DNA from: JAAYZK01 sp964535025
GTDB taxonomy: Bacteria; Planctomycetota; Phycisphaerae; SM23-33; FEN-1343
Reading direction: 5' to 3'
DNA: 38,405 bases
Assembly: GCA_964535025.1 (NCBI GenBank)
Contig: CAZHRW010000075.1
Location: forward strand, 1 to 38,405
Below, in pieces: positions 31,021-38,405 of the stretch. The translations under genes and the position numbers were made by a program. Below the pieces are notes generated by a model. The model did not search any database. It had not been told where the DNA came from and was given only the letters and a program-made list of their open reading frames with translations. Position 1 is the stretch's first letter; each line of letters opens with the position of its first letter.

Positions 31021-32226
31021 ATGACCGACGCGCGTCACATCACGCTGCCGGGCGGCTTTGTCGCCGGGGCCGTTCACTGTGGGCTGAAATCGACTCGGCG
31101 GGAGGACCTCGCCGTGATCGCCGCAACCGACGGGCCTGTGCCGGCGGCGGTCGTCACGACGACCAACCAGGTCGTCGGCGCCCCCGTCCGCTGGTGCCGT
31201 ACGGTCCTGCCCAAGGGCTGCGGCCGCATCCGCGGCGTGGTGGTCAACGCCGGCAACTCGAACGTCTGCAATGGCCGGCGCGGCGACCGGGACGCGGCAA
31301 CCATGGCGGCGCTAACCGCCGCCGCCCTCGGCGGAGTCCCCGAGCAGGTGTTGGTCTGCTCGACGGGCATCATCGGCCATCCCATGCCGATGGACCGCAT
31401 CCGCCGGGGCATCGCCGATGCCGTCGGACGGCTGTCGACCCGAGGGGACGGCGGCGTCGCCGGCGCGATCCTGACCACCGACACGCACCCCAAGAGCGCC
31501 GTCGTCCAGCGGCGGATCGCCGGCCAACTCGTCACCGTCGCCGGTATCGCCAAAGGGGCCGGGATGATCGCCCCATCCCTGGCGACCATGCTGAGCTTCA
31601 TCACTACCGACGCGAGAATCACCCCCGCCGCCCTCGGCCGTGCGCTGCGGCGGGCCGTCGGACCGACGTTCAACGCCGTTACCATCGACAGCGACACCAG
31701 TACCTCCGACACCGTCATCGCCATGGCTTCCGGCGCCGCCGGCAACACGACGATCACCGGCGGTGCCGATGCGGCGAGATTCGTCAATCTGCTCACCGAG
31801 GTCTGCGGCGAACTGGCGGAGATGATCGCCCGCGACGGCGAGGGCGCCACAAAGCTCGTGCGGATCACCGTCCGCGGTGCCCGCACCAACGGGGATGCCC
31901 GCACCGCCGCCAAGGCCATCGCCGACAGTCCGCTGATGAAATGTGCCGTCCACGGCGGCGATCCGAACTGGGGGCGAGTCCTCATGGCCGCGGGCAAGAG
32001 TAGGGCCGTCGTCGACCAGGACCGCGCCACCTGCAAGATCGGCCCGGTCACCGTCATGCGTCGCGGCACGAGCTGCCGCTACGACACCGCCGCCGCCGAG
32101 GCCCACATGGCCGGCGACACCGTCCAGATCGACCTCAACCTCAATCTCGGCACCGGCCGTTACACGGCCCTCACGTGCGACCTGTCAAGGGAGTACGTCG
32201 CGATCAACGCCGACTACCATACGTAA
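31021..32226 (+). CDS. argJ: Glutamate N-acetyltransferase / amino-acid acetyltransferase
   Basis: A 401-residue ArgJ that recycles the acetyl group from acetylornithine onto glutamate. The autocleavage site is the Thr in GMIAPSLATMLSF; the residues before it are SL where many family members have NM, but the nucleophilic Thr is intact. NAGNSNVCNG near the N-terminus, HGGDPNWGRV and the C-terminal YVAINADYHT are family landmarks. Whether it is bifunctional cannot be told from sequence; no argA-like gene is in the window. It converges on ffh with a 25-base gap. Confidence 0.95.
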   Translation: MTDARHITLPGGFVAGAVHCGLKSTRREDLAVIAATDGPVPAAVVTTTNQVVGAPVRWCRTVLPKGCGRIRGVVVNAGNSNVCNGRRGDRDAATMAALTAAALGGVPEQVLVCSTGIIGHPMPMDRIRRGIADAVGRLSTRGDGGVAGAILTTDTHPKSAVVQRRIAGQLVTVAGIAKGAGMIAPSLATMLSFITTDARITPAALGRALRRAVGPTFNAVTIDSDTSTSDTVIAMASGAAGNTTITGGADAARFVNLLTEVCGELAEMIARDGEGATKLVRITVRGARTNGDARTAAKAIADSPLMKCAVHGGDPNWGRVLMAAGKSRAVVDQDRATCKIGPVTVMRRGTSCRYDTAAAEAHMAGDTVQIDLNLNLGTGRYTALTCDLSREYVAINADYHT

Positions 32227-32251
32227 CTTGCGGCCGATCGACCGACTACGG

Positions 32252-33685
32252 CTATCGTTTCCGCCTCTTCTTGCGCTTCTGGCGCTCCTTCTTGGACAGG
32301 CGCTTGGAGCGCTGCTTGGTCTTGAGCCCGGGGATGCGTCCGCCGGCCATGTCCATCTGGCCCATCTGCTGAGCCATCCGCATGCGGTCCCGCATGCCCA
32401 TGCCGGCCATCTGCTTCATCATGCCCTGCATCTGCGAGAAGCTCTTGACCAGGCCGGAAACGTCCTCCGGCTGCGTGCCGGACCCGCGCGCGATGCGCCG
32501 TCGGCGGGAGCCATCGATGATGGCGGGGTTATCGCGCTCGGCGGGCGTCATGGAGTGAATGATCGCCTCCATGGGCCCGAGGGCGTTGTCGGGCACGTCC
32601 ATGGAGCCCATCTGCGAGCCGAGGCCGGGGATCATCTTGAGGACGTCCTTCATGGACCCGAGCTTCTTGATCTGCTGCATCTGGGCGAGGAAATCGCTCA
32701 GGGTGAAAGCGCCCTTGGCCATCTTGGCCTGCATCTTGGCCTGCTGTTCGACGTCGAATTCCTGCTGGGCCTTCTCGACCAGCGAAACGACGTCGCCCAT
32801 GCCGAGGATTCGCCCGGCCATGCGATCGGGGTGGAACTCCTCGAGCTTGTCAAGCTTTTCGCCGACCCCGATGAACTTGATGGGCTTGCCGGTAACGGCC
32901 TTGACCGACAGGGCGGCGCCGCCGCGGGCATCGGAATCGAACTTGGTGAGGATCACCCCGTCCAGTTCCAGCCGCTCGTTGAACTCGCGGGCCGAGTTGA
33001 CGGCGTCCTGGCCGGTCATCGCGTCGCAGACCAGGTAGATCTGGTGCGGCGTGACGGCCCGGGCGATGTCCTCGGCCTGCTTCATCATCTCCGCGTCGAC
33101 GTGCAGCCGTCCGGCGGTGTCGATGATGACGACGTCGCAATCCTGATCCCCGGCGGCCTTGACCCCCTCGCGGGCGACCTTGACGGGGTTGGTCTGGCCC
33201 ACCTCGCCGTGGACGGGCACGTCGAGCTGACGACCCAGCACGTGGAGCTGCTCGACCGCCGCCGGCCGCTGGAGGTCGCAAGCGACCATGAGGGGGCGTT
33301 TGCCCTGCTTTTTAAGATAGGTCGCCAGCTTGCCGCACGTGGTGGTTTTGCCGGAGCCCTGCAGGCCGGCCATCATGATGATCGTCGGCGGCGGGCTGAC
33401 GTAGTAGATCCGCGTGTCGACCGGCCCCATGAGATCGACCAGCTCGTCGTGGACGATCTTGACCATCACCTGCCCGGGGTGCAGGCTGGAGATGACCTCC
33501 TGACCCATGGCCTTCTCGCGGATCGAATCGCAGAACTCCCGCACCACCTTATAATTAACGTCGGCCTCCAGCAGGGCCTGACGGACTTCGCGCATAGCGT
33601 CCTTGACGTTCTGCTCAGTAATCCGCCCCCGCCCGGACATCTTGCGGAAGATATCGGTGAACTTGTTGGTCAGTGCTTCGAACAT
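32252..33685 (-). CDS. ffh: Signal recognition particle protein Ffh
   Basis: A 477-residue SRP54 GTPase for co-translational targeting. N domain 1-85; G domain with GLQGSGKTT (P-loop), DTAGR (G3), TKFDSDARGG (G4/insertion) and GVGEKLDKLEEFHP; methionine-rich M domain from about 300, with SRRRRIARGSG binding SRP RNA. The tail is unusually basic (RLSKKERQKRKKRRKR). It has its own promoter at 33695-33723 and a very short leader. Single-gene unit between argJ and ackA. Confidence 0.97.
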   Translation of the reverse strand: MFEALTNKFTDIFRKMSGRGRITEQNVKDAMREVRQALLEADVNYKVVREFCDSIREKAMGQEVISSLHPGQVMVKIVHDELVDLMGPVDTRIYYVSPPPTIIMMAGLQGSGKTTTCGKLATYLKKQGKRPLMVACDLQRPAAVEQLHVLGRQLDVPVHGEVGQTNPVKVAREGVKAAGDQDCDVVIIDTAGRLHVDAEMMKQAEDIARAVTPHQIYLVCDAMTGQDAVNSAREFNERLELDGVILTKFDSDARGGAALSVKAVTGKPIKFIGVGEKLDKLEEFHPDRMAGRILGMGDVVSLVEKAQQEFDVEQQAKMQAKMAKGAFTLSDFLAQMQQIKKLGSMKDVLKMIPGLGSQMGSMDVPDNALGPMEAIIHSMTPAERDNPAIIDGSRRRRIARGSGTQPEDVSGLVKSFSQMQGMMKQMAGMGMRDRMRMAQQMGQMDMAGGRIPGLKTKQRSKRLSKKERQKRKKRRKR

Positions 33686-33694
33686 AGACGGTCC

Positions 33695-33723
33695 AGTTTA
33701 CGGGCGAGCGTCGGGGAAAACAA
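33695..33723 (-). promoter_or_regulatory. Promoter for ffh
   Basis: On the minus strand TTGTTT, 17 bases, TAAACT. The ATG starts only 10 bases after the -10, so the message would have a leader of a few bases, consistent with the lack of a Shine-Dalgarno. Confidence 0.5.
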
Positions 33724-33804
33724 GCGGGGGAAGTCTCCGGCCGCCGCTGCCTCCGGCTGATCTGCAATCGCGTCGCCTATGGGCCAGCGAGAAGAGCTAG
33801 CCGG

Positions 33805-33832
33805 ACCGGCCGGACCCCATTCTTCGGCCGGT
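33805..33832 (-). terminator. GC hairpin after ackA
   Basis: Perfect 8-bp inverted repeat ACCGGCCG / CGGCCGGT with a 12-base loop, 10 bases after the ackA stop. No T-run follows, so it is only a candidate terminator or 3'-end protector. Confidence 0.4.
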
Positions 33833-33841
33833 TATCGGCTC

Positions 33842-35047
33842 TCAACGCTCAGATTCCACCCGTTCGGCCGTATCCCGTGCGATCATCAGTTCTTCGTCCG
33901 TGGGCACCACCCACATCGCCAAGGCCGAGTCGGCGGTGGTGATGCGGCCGGTCTTGCCGCCGGTGGTGGCGTCGTTGGCCTTGGGGTCAAGGATGGCGCC
34001 GAGGCCGGCGAGTTTGGCACAGATGCCGGCGCGGGTGCGAACGGAGTTCTCGCCGATGCCACCGGTGAGGACGACGGCATCGAGGGCGGGCAGAATCGCA
34101 CGATAGGCGCCGATGTATTTGGCGATGTGGTAGGCGAACATGTCGACGGCCAGGCGCGCGCCGTCGTCACCGGCGTCGCAGGCGGCCAGCAGGTCGCGCA
34201 TGTCGTTGGAGACGCCCGAAACCCCCAGCAAGCCGCTCTTGGTGTTGAGGGCGTCGTCGATCTGGTCGGCGGTGAAGCCCTCCTGGAGCATGTAGAAGAT
34301 GATCGCCGGATCGAGGTCTCCACAGCGGGTGCCCATCATCACGCCGGCCAGGGGGGTCATACCCATGGAATGGTCAACCGCCTTGCCGCCGGCGACGGCC
34401 GTGATGGAGCAACCGTTGCCCAGGTGGCAGGTGATCAGGTTGACCTGGTCGGCCGGCCGGCTGAGGAGGTGGGCGGCCTGGCGGGTGACGTACTTATGGC
34501 TGGTGCCATGGAAGCCGTACCGGCGGACGCGGTGCTTTTCGTACCAGTCCGTGGGCACCGCGTACATCCAGGCGGACTTGGGCAGCGTCGCCAGAAAGGC
34601 GGTGTCAAAAACTGCCACCTGGGGCGTGTCGGGCATGGCGGCGATCGATGCGCGAATCCCGGCGAGGTTGGCCGGGTTATGCAAGGGACTGAGCGGAAAA
34701 TGGTCCTCGATGACGTTGATCACGGCATCGTCGATCCGGGCGGCCTCGCTGTAGCGCTCCCCGGCGTGCACGACGCGGTGGCCGACGCCGGTAATCTCAT
34801 CGAGACTGTCCAGTACGCCGCCGTCCGGGTCGGTCAGCTTGGCCAGCACATCCCGCATGGCCTTGTTGTGGTCGGCGGCCCCCAGTGCGAGGGTCTGCTC
34901 GTCACTGCCGGTGGGCTGGTGGTTCAGCACGGCCTGGTCGGACCCGACCCGCTCGACGATACCGCTGGCCAGGACCGACTCGTCGACCATGTCGTACACC
35001 TTGTACTTGATGGAACTGCTGCCGCAATTGACGACGAAAAGCTTCAT
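33842..35047 (-). CDS. ackA: Acetate kinase
   Basis: A 401-residue acetate kinase, interconverting acetyl phosphate and acetate with ATP. It has the N-terminal VNCGSSSIKYK motif, VFDTAF, RRYGFHGTSHKYV (catalytic His/Arg region), CHLGNGCSI, HSMGMTPLAG with GTRCGDLDPAI, and FTGGIGENS-type VLTGGIGENS. The start MKLFVVNCG at 35047 is standard for the family. No phosphotransacetylase gene is adjacent. Transcribed from 35129-35157. Confidence 0.97.
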   Translation of the reverse strand: MKLFVVNCGSSSIKYKVYDMVDESVLASGIVERVGSDQAVLNHQPTGSDEQTLALGAADHNKAMRDVLAKLTDPDGGVLDSLDEITGVGHRVVHAGERYSEAARIDDAVINVIEDHFPLSPLHNPANLAGIRASIAAMPDTPQVAVFDTAFLATLPKSAWMYAVPTDWYEKHRVRRYGFHGTSHKYVTRQAAHLLSRPADQVNLITCHLGNGCSITAVAGGKAVDHSMGMTPLAGVMMGTRCGDLDPAIIFYMLQEGFTADQIDDALNTKSGLLGVSGVSNDMRDLLAACDAGDDGARLAVDMFAYHIAKYIGAYRAILPALDAVVLTGGIGENSVRTRAGICAKLAGLGAILDPKANDATTGGKTGRITTADSALAMWVVPTDEELMIARDTAERVESER

Positions 35048-35128
35048 GGCGCTCCGCCAAGGGGGCCCAGGTGGCCCGGTGTGTGCAAGAGGTCTGTCCG
35101 TTGCTCCCAACCACCCCCGCAGGGCGTC

Positions 35129-35157
35129 AATTTAGTCGTCGCTCCAGTTCGCGTCAA
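35129..35157 (-). promoter_or_regulatory. Promoter for ackA
   Basis: On the minus strand TTGACG, 17 bases, TAAATT. The ATG lies about 80 bases downstream. Confidence 0.55.
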
Positions 35158-35184
35158 GGACCTTCCCTTCGCCGGCGGGGCCGG

Positions 35185-35190
35185 TATGAT
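35185..35190 (+). promoter_or_regulatory. -10 element for the ACT-domain gene
   Basis: TATGAT (five of six) 35 bases before the ATG, with a poor -35 (CTTCCC). An AGGAG ribosome-binding site at 35213-35217 marks the start at 35226. Confidence 0.4.
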
Positions 35191-35225
35191 AGGGTGTCTT
35201 TGTCGCATTATCAGGAGTTGGGATC

Positions 35226-35843
35226 ATGGAAACCAAGCATCCCCATGCGTTCGTCCTCAACGTGGTGGCCGACGACCGCCCGGGGATTGTCGCGGCCGTC
35301 AGCGGACCGGTGGCCGAGCGCGGGGGCAACATCGACGCGTGCAGCCAGACGGTCGTTGCCGGCTACTTCACGCTGATCATGATCGTCTCGTTTCCCGAAC
35401 CGGTCGACACCGATACGCTCCGCGAGGCCATCGCCACATCCCATGTGGTCCGGGCATCGTCCCCCCTGAGTGTGCACATCGGCCCCTACGCGCCCCCCCG
35501 CGAGCCGCTCATCCCCGACGGCGAACACTTCGTCCTGACCGCCTTCGGCGCTGACGCCGAGGGAATCACCTATAAATTCGCACGGTTCCTGGCCGACAAG
35601 GGGATCAACATCGCCGACCTGTATGGCCTGCGGGAGGGCGACCGGTTCGTCCTGATCGGCCAGTTGTACATTCCCGGCGGCTGGGACATCGAAATGCTCC
35701 AGGCGGAGCTGGAATGCATGGCCGGCGGCATCGGCCAGACTGTCCGTCTCCAGCACGAAAACCTATTTGTCGCAACGAATCAACTTCGCTTCCCGCTGGT
35801 GCGGCATTTGGACAGGAGGCTGACCGATGCTGAACACCGATGA
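35226..35843 (+). CDS. Double ACT-domain regulator (GcvR-like)
   Basis: A 205-residue protein with two ACT domains, about 8-80 (FVLNVVADDRPGIVAAVSG) and 100-170 (TAFGADAEGITYKFARFLAD). This is the layout of GcvR-like and UPF0237 proteins, which sense amino acids or control partners by ligand binding. No DNA-binding domain is present. It overlaps the downstream UPF0210 gene by 17 bases. The pairing of an ACT-domain gene with UPF0210 is a known recurrent arrangement in bacteria, so the two products probably work together. Confidence 0.85.
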   Translation: METKHPHAFVLNVVADDRPGIVAAVSGPVAERGGNIDACSQTVVAGYFTLIMIVSFPEPVDTDTLREAIATSHVVRASSPLSVHIGPYAPPREPLIPDGEHFVLTAFGADAEGITYKFARFLADKGINIADLYGLREGDRFVLIGQLYIPGGWDIEMLQAELECMAGGIGQTVRLQHENLFVATNQLRFPLVRHLDRRLTDAEHR

Positions 35844-37200
35844 AATCCTTTCGACAATCCAGATGCTTCACGCCGAGCATCTCGATGTGCGGACGGTGAC
35901 GCTGGGGCTGAACCTCGAAGACTGCGCCGGCCACGACGTGGATCTGTTGTGCCGAAAGGTCGGCGGGAAGATCCGCGCCCGTGCCGGACGTCTGGTCGAG
36001 GCGTGCCACCGGGTCGACCATAAGTACGGAATCAAGGTCACCAACAAGCGCCTGGCGATCTCGGCGGCCTCGACACTCCTGGCCGGACATGGGCCGGGGG
36101 CCGCCTTGGCACTGGCCGAGACGCTCGACGAGGCCGCTGCCGAAGTCGATATTGACTTTGTCGGGGGGTTTACGGCGTTGGTGCACAAGGGTATCACGCC
36201 CGCCGACGCGGTGGTGATCGATTCGCTGCCGGAGGTGTTAAGCCGCACCCAACGGGTGTGTGCCTCGGTGAACGTCGCCAGTCGCCGCGCCGGCGTGAAC
36301 ATGGACGCCGTCCGCCGGATGGGCCACCAGATCCGCGCGATCGCCGAGGCGACCGCCGATCGTCACGGATTCGCCGCGGCCAAGCTTGTGGTCTTCGCCA
36401 ACATACCCGAGGACAACCCCTTCATGGCCGGCGCCTACCTCGGCCGCGGGGAGCCCGAGGCGGTGATCAACATCGGCGTCTCGGGTCCCGGCGTGGTTTC
36501 CAGCGCGCTGCGGCGCAAGCTGGAACTGTCGGGCGACTTGACGCTGGACGAACTGGCCGAGGAAATCAAGATCACCGCCTTCCGCGTGACCCGCGCCGGC
36601 GAGCTGATCGGGCGGGAAGTGGCGGCGGCGACGGGGGTCCCATTCGGCATCGTGGACCTCTCCCTGGCACCCACCCCGGAGGTGGGCGACAGCGTCGGAG
36701 AAATCCTCACGCTGCTGGGGCTCGACCGGATCGGCGCCCCGGGTTCGACGGCGGCGGTCGCCCTGCTCAACGACGCGGTCAAAAAGGGCGGAGCCTTCGC
36801 CTCGGCGTCGGTCGGCGGTCTGAGCGGCGCATTTATCCCCGTCAGCGAAGATGCCGCGCTGGCGGCGGCGGCCGGGGCAGGTCATCTGACGCTCGAAAAG
36901 CTCGAAGCGATGACCAGCGTCTGCTCGGTCGGGTTGGACATGGTCCTTATCCCCGGCGACACGTCGCCTGAGACCATCGCCGCGCTCATCGCCGACGAAA
37001 TGGCCATCGGCGTGATCAATAACAAGACCACCGCCTGCCGTCTCATCCCTGTTCCCGGCGGCAAGCCAGGGGACGTCATCGAGTTCGGCGGGTTGTTCGG
37101 CGCAGCACCGATCATGCCAGTGCCCAACAGCGGCGCCTCGGACCGCTTCATCGGCTTCGGCGGACGGATCCCCGCGCCCATCCAGAGCCTGAGCAACTGA
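35827..37200 (+). CDS. UPF0210 / PFL-family protein
   Basis: A 457-residue protein of the UPF0210 (DUF711, 'PFL family') group, the usual length. Visible conserved stretches include ETIQML-like STIQMLHAEHLDVRTVTLG, the glycine-rich PEDNPFMAGAYLG, INIGVSGPGVV, EIKITAFRVTRAGELIG and the C-terminal GFGGRIPAPI. It resembles glycyl radical enzymes in fold, but the C-terminal GFGGRIP is not a demonstrated radical site. The ATG at 35827 lies within the ACT gene, and an ACAGGAGG-like site precedes it. Biochemical function is not established. Confidence 0.9.
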   Translation: MLNTDEILSTIQMLHAEHLDVRTVTLGLNLEDCAGHDVDLLCRKVGGKIRARAGRLVEACHRVDHKYGIKVTNKRLAISAASTLLAGHGPGAALALAETLDEAAAEVDIDFVGGFTALVHKGITPADAVVIDSLPEVLSRTQRVCASVNVASRRAGVNMDAVRRMGHQIRAIAEATADRHGFAAAKLVVFANIPEDNPFMAGAYLGRGEPEAVINIGVSGPGVVSSALRRKLELSGDLTLDELAEEIKITAFRVTRAGELIGREVAAATGVPFGIVDLSLAPTPEVGDSVGEILTLLGLDRIGAPGSTAAVALLNDAVKKGGAFASASVGGLSGAFIPVSEDAALAAAAGAGHLTLEKLEAMTSVCSVGLDMVLIPGDTSPETIAALIADEMAIGVINNKTTACRLIPVPGGKPGDVIEFGGLFGAAPIMPVPNSGASDRFIGFGGRIPAPIQSLSN

Positions 37201-37334
37201 TCGCGGGCGCCCCGGTCGGTCTGTTTCTTGTCTAATGTGCTGCATTAACTTGCATTCAACTTATGCCGGCACATGGCCCGGTCCGATGAGGATAACGGTC
37301 CCTCAGCGGGATCGGGGGGGAAGGAGCACATGCA

Positions 37335-38093
37335 ATGGACGATCGCCGCAGTATCATCGTGGGGGAAACCGCTGCCGACGCCCGCCGTCTCGCCGGGCAG
37401 ACCATCGCCACCACCGCCTGCGACGCCGTCGGCCGTCACGGGCAGTTCACCCTCGCCCTGGCCGGCGGGACGACCCCCCGACCGCTGTATGAGTTTCTGG
37501 CGGCGCCCCCATTGAATGAGTCGGTCCCCTGGCAAGACACCCAGATCTTCTTCGGCGATGAGCGGGACGTCCCGGCCGATCACGCCGACAGCAACTACCA
37601 TATGGCCCAGGAGGCCCTGTTGGGCTCGGTGCCGATCCCCCTGGAGAACGTCCACCCCATGATGGGCGACGCCGATGACCTCAACCTCGCCGCCCGCAGC
37701 TACGCCGAGCAGATCACCCGGATCGTTCCCCAAGGCCCCGACGGGCGGCCGTCGTTCGACCTGATCCTCCTGGGCATGGGCGGAGACGGCCACACCGCCA
37801 GCCTGTTCCCCGGCTCCAAAGCCCTGGACGACACCGACGATCTGGTCACTTGCGCCGACGTCCCCGTCTTATCCCGACGACGCATGACCTTCACCCTGCC
37901 GCTGATCAACGCGGCGGCCAACGTGCTGTTCCTGGTCACCGGCAAGGACAAGGCCGAGGCGATCGCCAAGGTGCTCTCCGACGACCCGGCGGCGGCCGCC
38001 GAACTTCCGGCCGGGCGAGTCCGACCGACCCACGGAAAGCTCATGTTCGTTCTCGACGAGGATGCGGCTCGACAAACGCCTTACAAAGCCTGA
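37335..38093 (+). CDS. pgl: 6-phosphogluconolactonase
   Basis: A 252-residue DevB/SOL-type lactonase of the oxidative pentose phosphate pathway, hydrolysing 6-phosphoglucono-lactone. Motifs: LALAGGTTPRPLYE, FFGDERDVPADH, SNYHMAQEALL, ILLGMGGDGHTASLFPGS and LVTGKDKAEAI. An AAGGAG site 8 bases upstream fixes the ATG at 37335. No glucose-6-phosphate dehydrogenase gene is in the window. The 134-base gap before it has a TAATG-tgctg-CATTA dyad near 37234 but no clear promoter. Confidence 0.95.
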   Translation: MDDRRSIIVGETAADARRLAGQTIATTACDAVGRHGQFTLALAGGTTPRPLYEFLAAPPLNESVPWQDTQIFFGDERDVPADHADSNYHMAQEALLGSVPIPLENVHPMMGDADDLNLAARSYAEQITRIVPQGPDGRPSFDLILLGMGGDGHTASLFPGSKALDDTDDLVTCADVPVLSRRRMTFTLPLINAAANVLFLVTGKDKAEAIAKVLSDDPAAAAELPAGRVRPTHGKLMFVLDEDAARQTPYKA

Positions 38094-38114
38094 GTTCTCA
38101 CGTTTCGATTGCCC

Positions 38115-38146
38115 CGCCGAGAATTTAGGGAAAATCCATCTCGGCG
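38115..38146. other. Inverted repeat immediately upstream of a strong promoter
   Basis: Perfect 8-bp inverted repeat CGCCGAGA (38115-38122) / TCTCGGCG (38139-38146) around an AT-rich 16-base centre. It starts 22 bases after the pgl stop and ends one base before the -35 of the next promoter. It may be a pgl terminator without T-run or a regulator-binding site. Confidence 0.4.
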
Positions 38147-38147
38147 C

Positions 38148-38175
38148 TTGACGCGTTGGATTCCCCCGGTATACT
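38148..38175 (+). promoter_or_regulatory. Strong sigma-70-type promoter at right edge
   Basis: TTGACG at 38148-38153, 16-base spacer, TATACT at 38170-38175: the best promoter in the window by match. Transcription would start near 38182. Confidence 0.7.
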
Positions 38176-38181
38176 ACCCCG

Positions 38182-38405
38182 TTCTTGTCGCCGATGCGGC
38201 GGCAGGCTCGCCGGGGCGATGCGGCTTCGGCAAGCAGGTATTGACAAGTGAATAGAGGTGCCATCACGAGGATGCGTCCGGCTGCCGACGGGGCCTTCAC
38301 GCCCGACGGCGACCGGCAAGAACGATCCATCGGCCGGGCTGTCTTGCAGGCCCGGCCGGCTCGAGATCCTCGTGAAGCATGCAGACAGGATTCTTGAGTT
38401 CAAGT
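38182..38405 (+). ncRNA. Candidate structured RNA or long leader (partial)
   Basis: The transcript from 38182 could fold into two domains. The first is closed by CTTGTC (38184-38189) and GACAAG (38243-38248), with CGCCG-ATG-CGGCG inside. The second is closed by a perfect 10-bp helix TCACGAGGAT (38264-38273) / ATCCTCGTGA (38366-38375). It holds two GC hairpins: GCCG...CGGC around 38291-38317, and GGCCGGG/CCCGGCC around 38333-38358. That gives a three-way junction. No RNase P, tmRNA, SRP or known riboswitch signature is recognised. A gene may begin at 38372 (GTG) or 38379 (ATG), beyond which the window ends. Confidence 0.4.

Noticed and set aside
38219..38251. A 10-codon leader peptide (MRLRQAGIDK)
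   Set aside because: It lies in the candidate structured RNA, has no clear ribosome-binding site and no run of a single amino acid that would suggest attenuation.
38182..38405. RNase P RNA, tmRNA, SRP RNA or rRNA 5' end
   Set aside because: None of the diagnostic conserved strings (for example GAGGAAAGTCC of RNase P or the 16S 5' end) is present in the visible part.

Overview
The window is GC-rich bacterial DNA, almost certainly from a member of the Planctomycetota, probably a Phycisphaerae-like lineage. The basis is the very high GC at third codon positions, proteins carrying ATQP-type low-complexity segments, a planctomycete-style type II secretion / type IV pilus-like operon, a BatA-domain membrane protein, and an AT-rich intergenic repeat of a kind I remember from planctomycete genomes. 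No database search was possible, so the taxon is an inference.

Layout. 1-70 is the end of an upstream plus-strand gene. 125-419 is a compact unit of promoter, 25-codon arginine/lysine gene and terminator. 439-3824 (minus) carries a radical SAM enzyme of the AmrS type, a BatA-like membrane protein and two adjacent paralogous small exported proteins. 3898-7226 (minus) is an aconitase / CapA-like pair with its own promoter. 7277-27621 (minus) is one 20-kb operon, gspE-F-G-H-I-J-K-L-(M/C)-D plus a lipoprotein, with most genes overlapping or separated by a few bases. 27966-28763 (minus) is a TerB-like/helical-repeat protein. 28775-29941 (plus) is the rplM-rpsI ribosomal operon with promoter and terminator. 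argC-argJ (plus) follow, then ffh and ackA (minus), an overlapping ACT-domain / UPF0210 pair and pgl (plus). The right edge holds a strong promoter followed by a heavily structured transcript that leaves the window.

The standout is the secretin gene at 7765-18219. A usual GspD has N0 plus three N domains before the pore. This 3,484-residue protein has a signal peptide, an N0-like domain and then, by direct reading, 34 consecutive N1-type (secretin_N-like) units of 65-114 residues before an ordinary C-terminal secretin pore. If every unit forms a ring as in canonical secretins, the periplasmic tunnel would be several times longer than any standard one. The same operon has a GspM/PilO-like protein fused through a proline-rich linker to a GspC/PilP-like domain. 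It also has a PilM-PilN-type GspL, an enlarged GspK with calcium-loop-like motifs, and a terminal lipoprotein translationally coupled to the secretin, which is a candidate pilotin or channel partner. No prepilin peptidase and no stand-alone GspC are in the window. I regard this operon as the candidate undescribed system: a secretion or uptake machine built around an extreme-length secretin channel.
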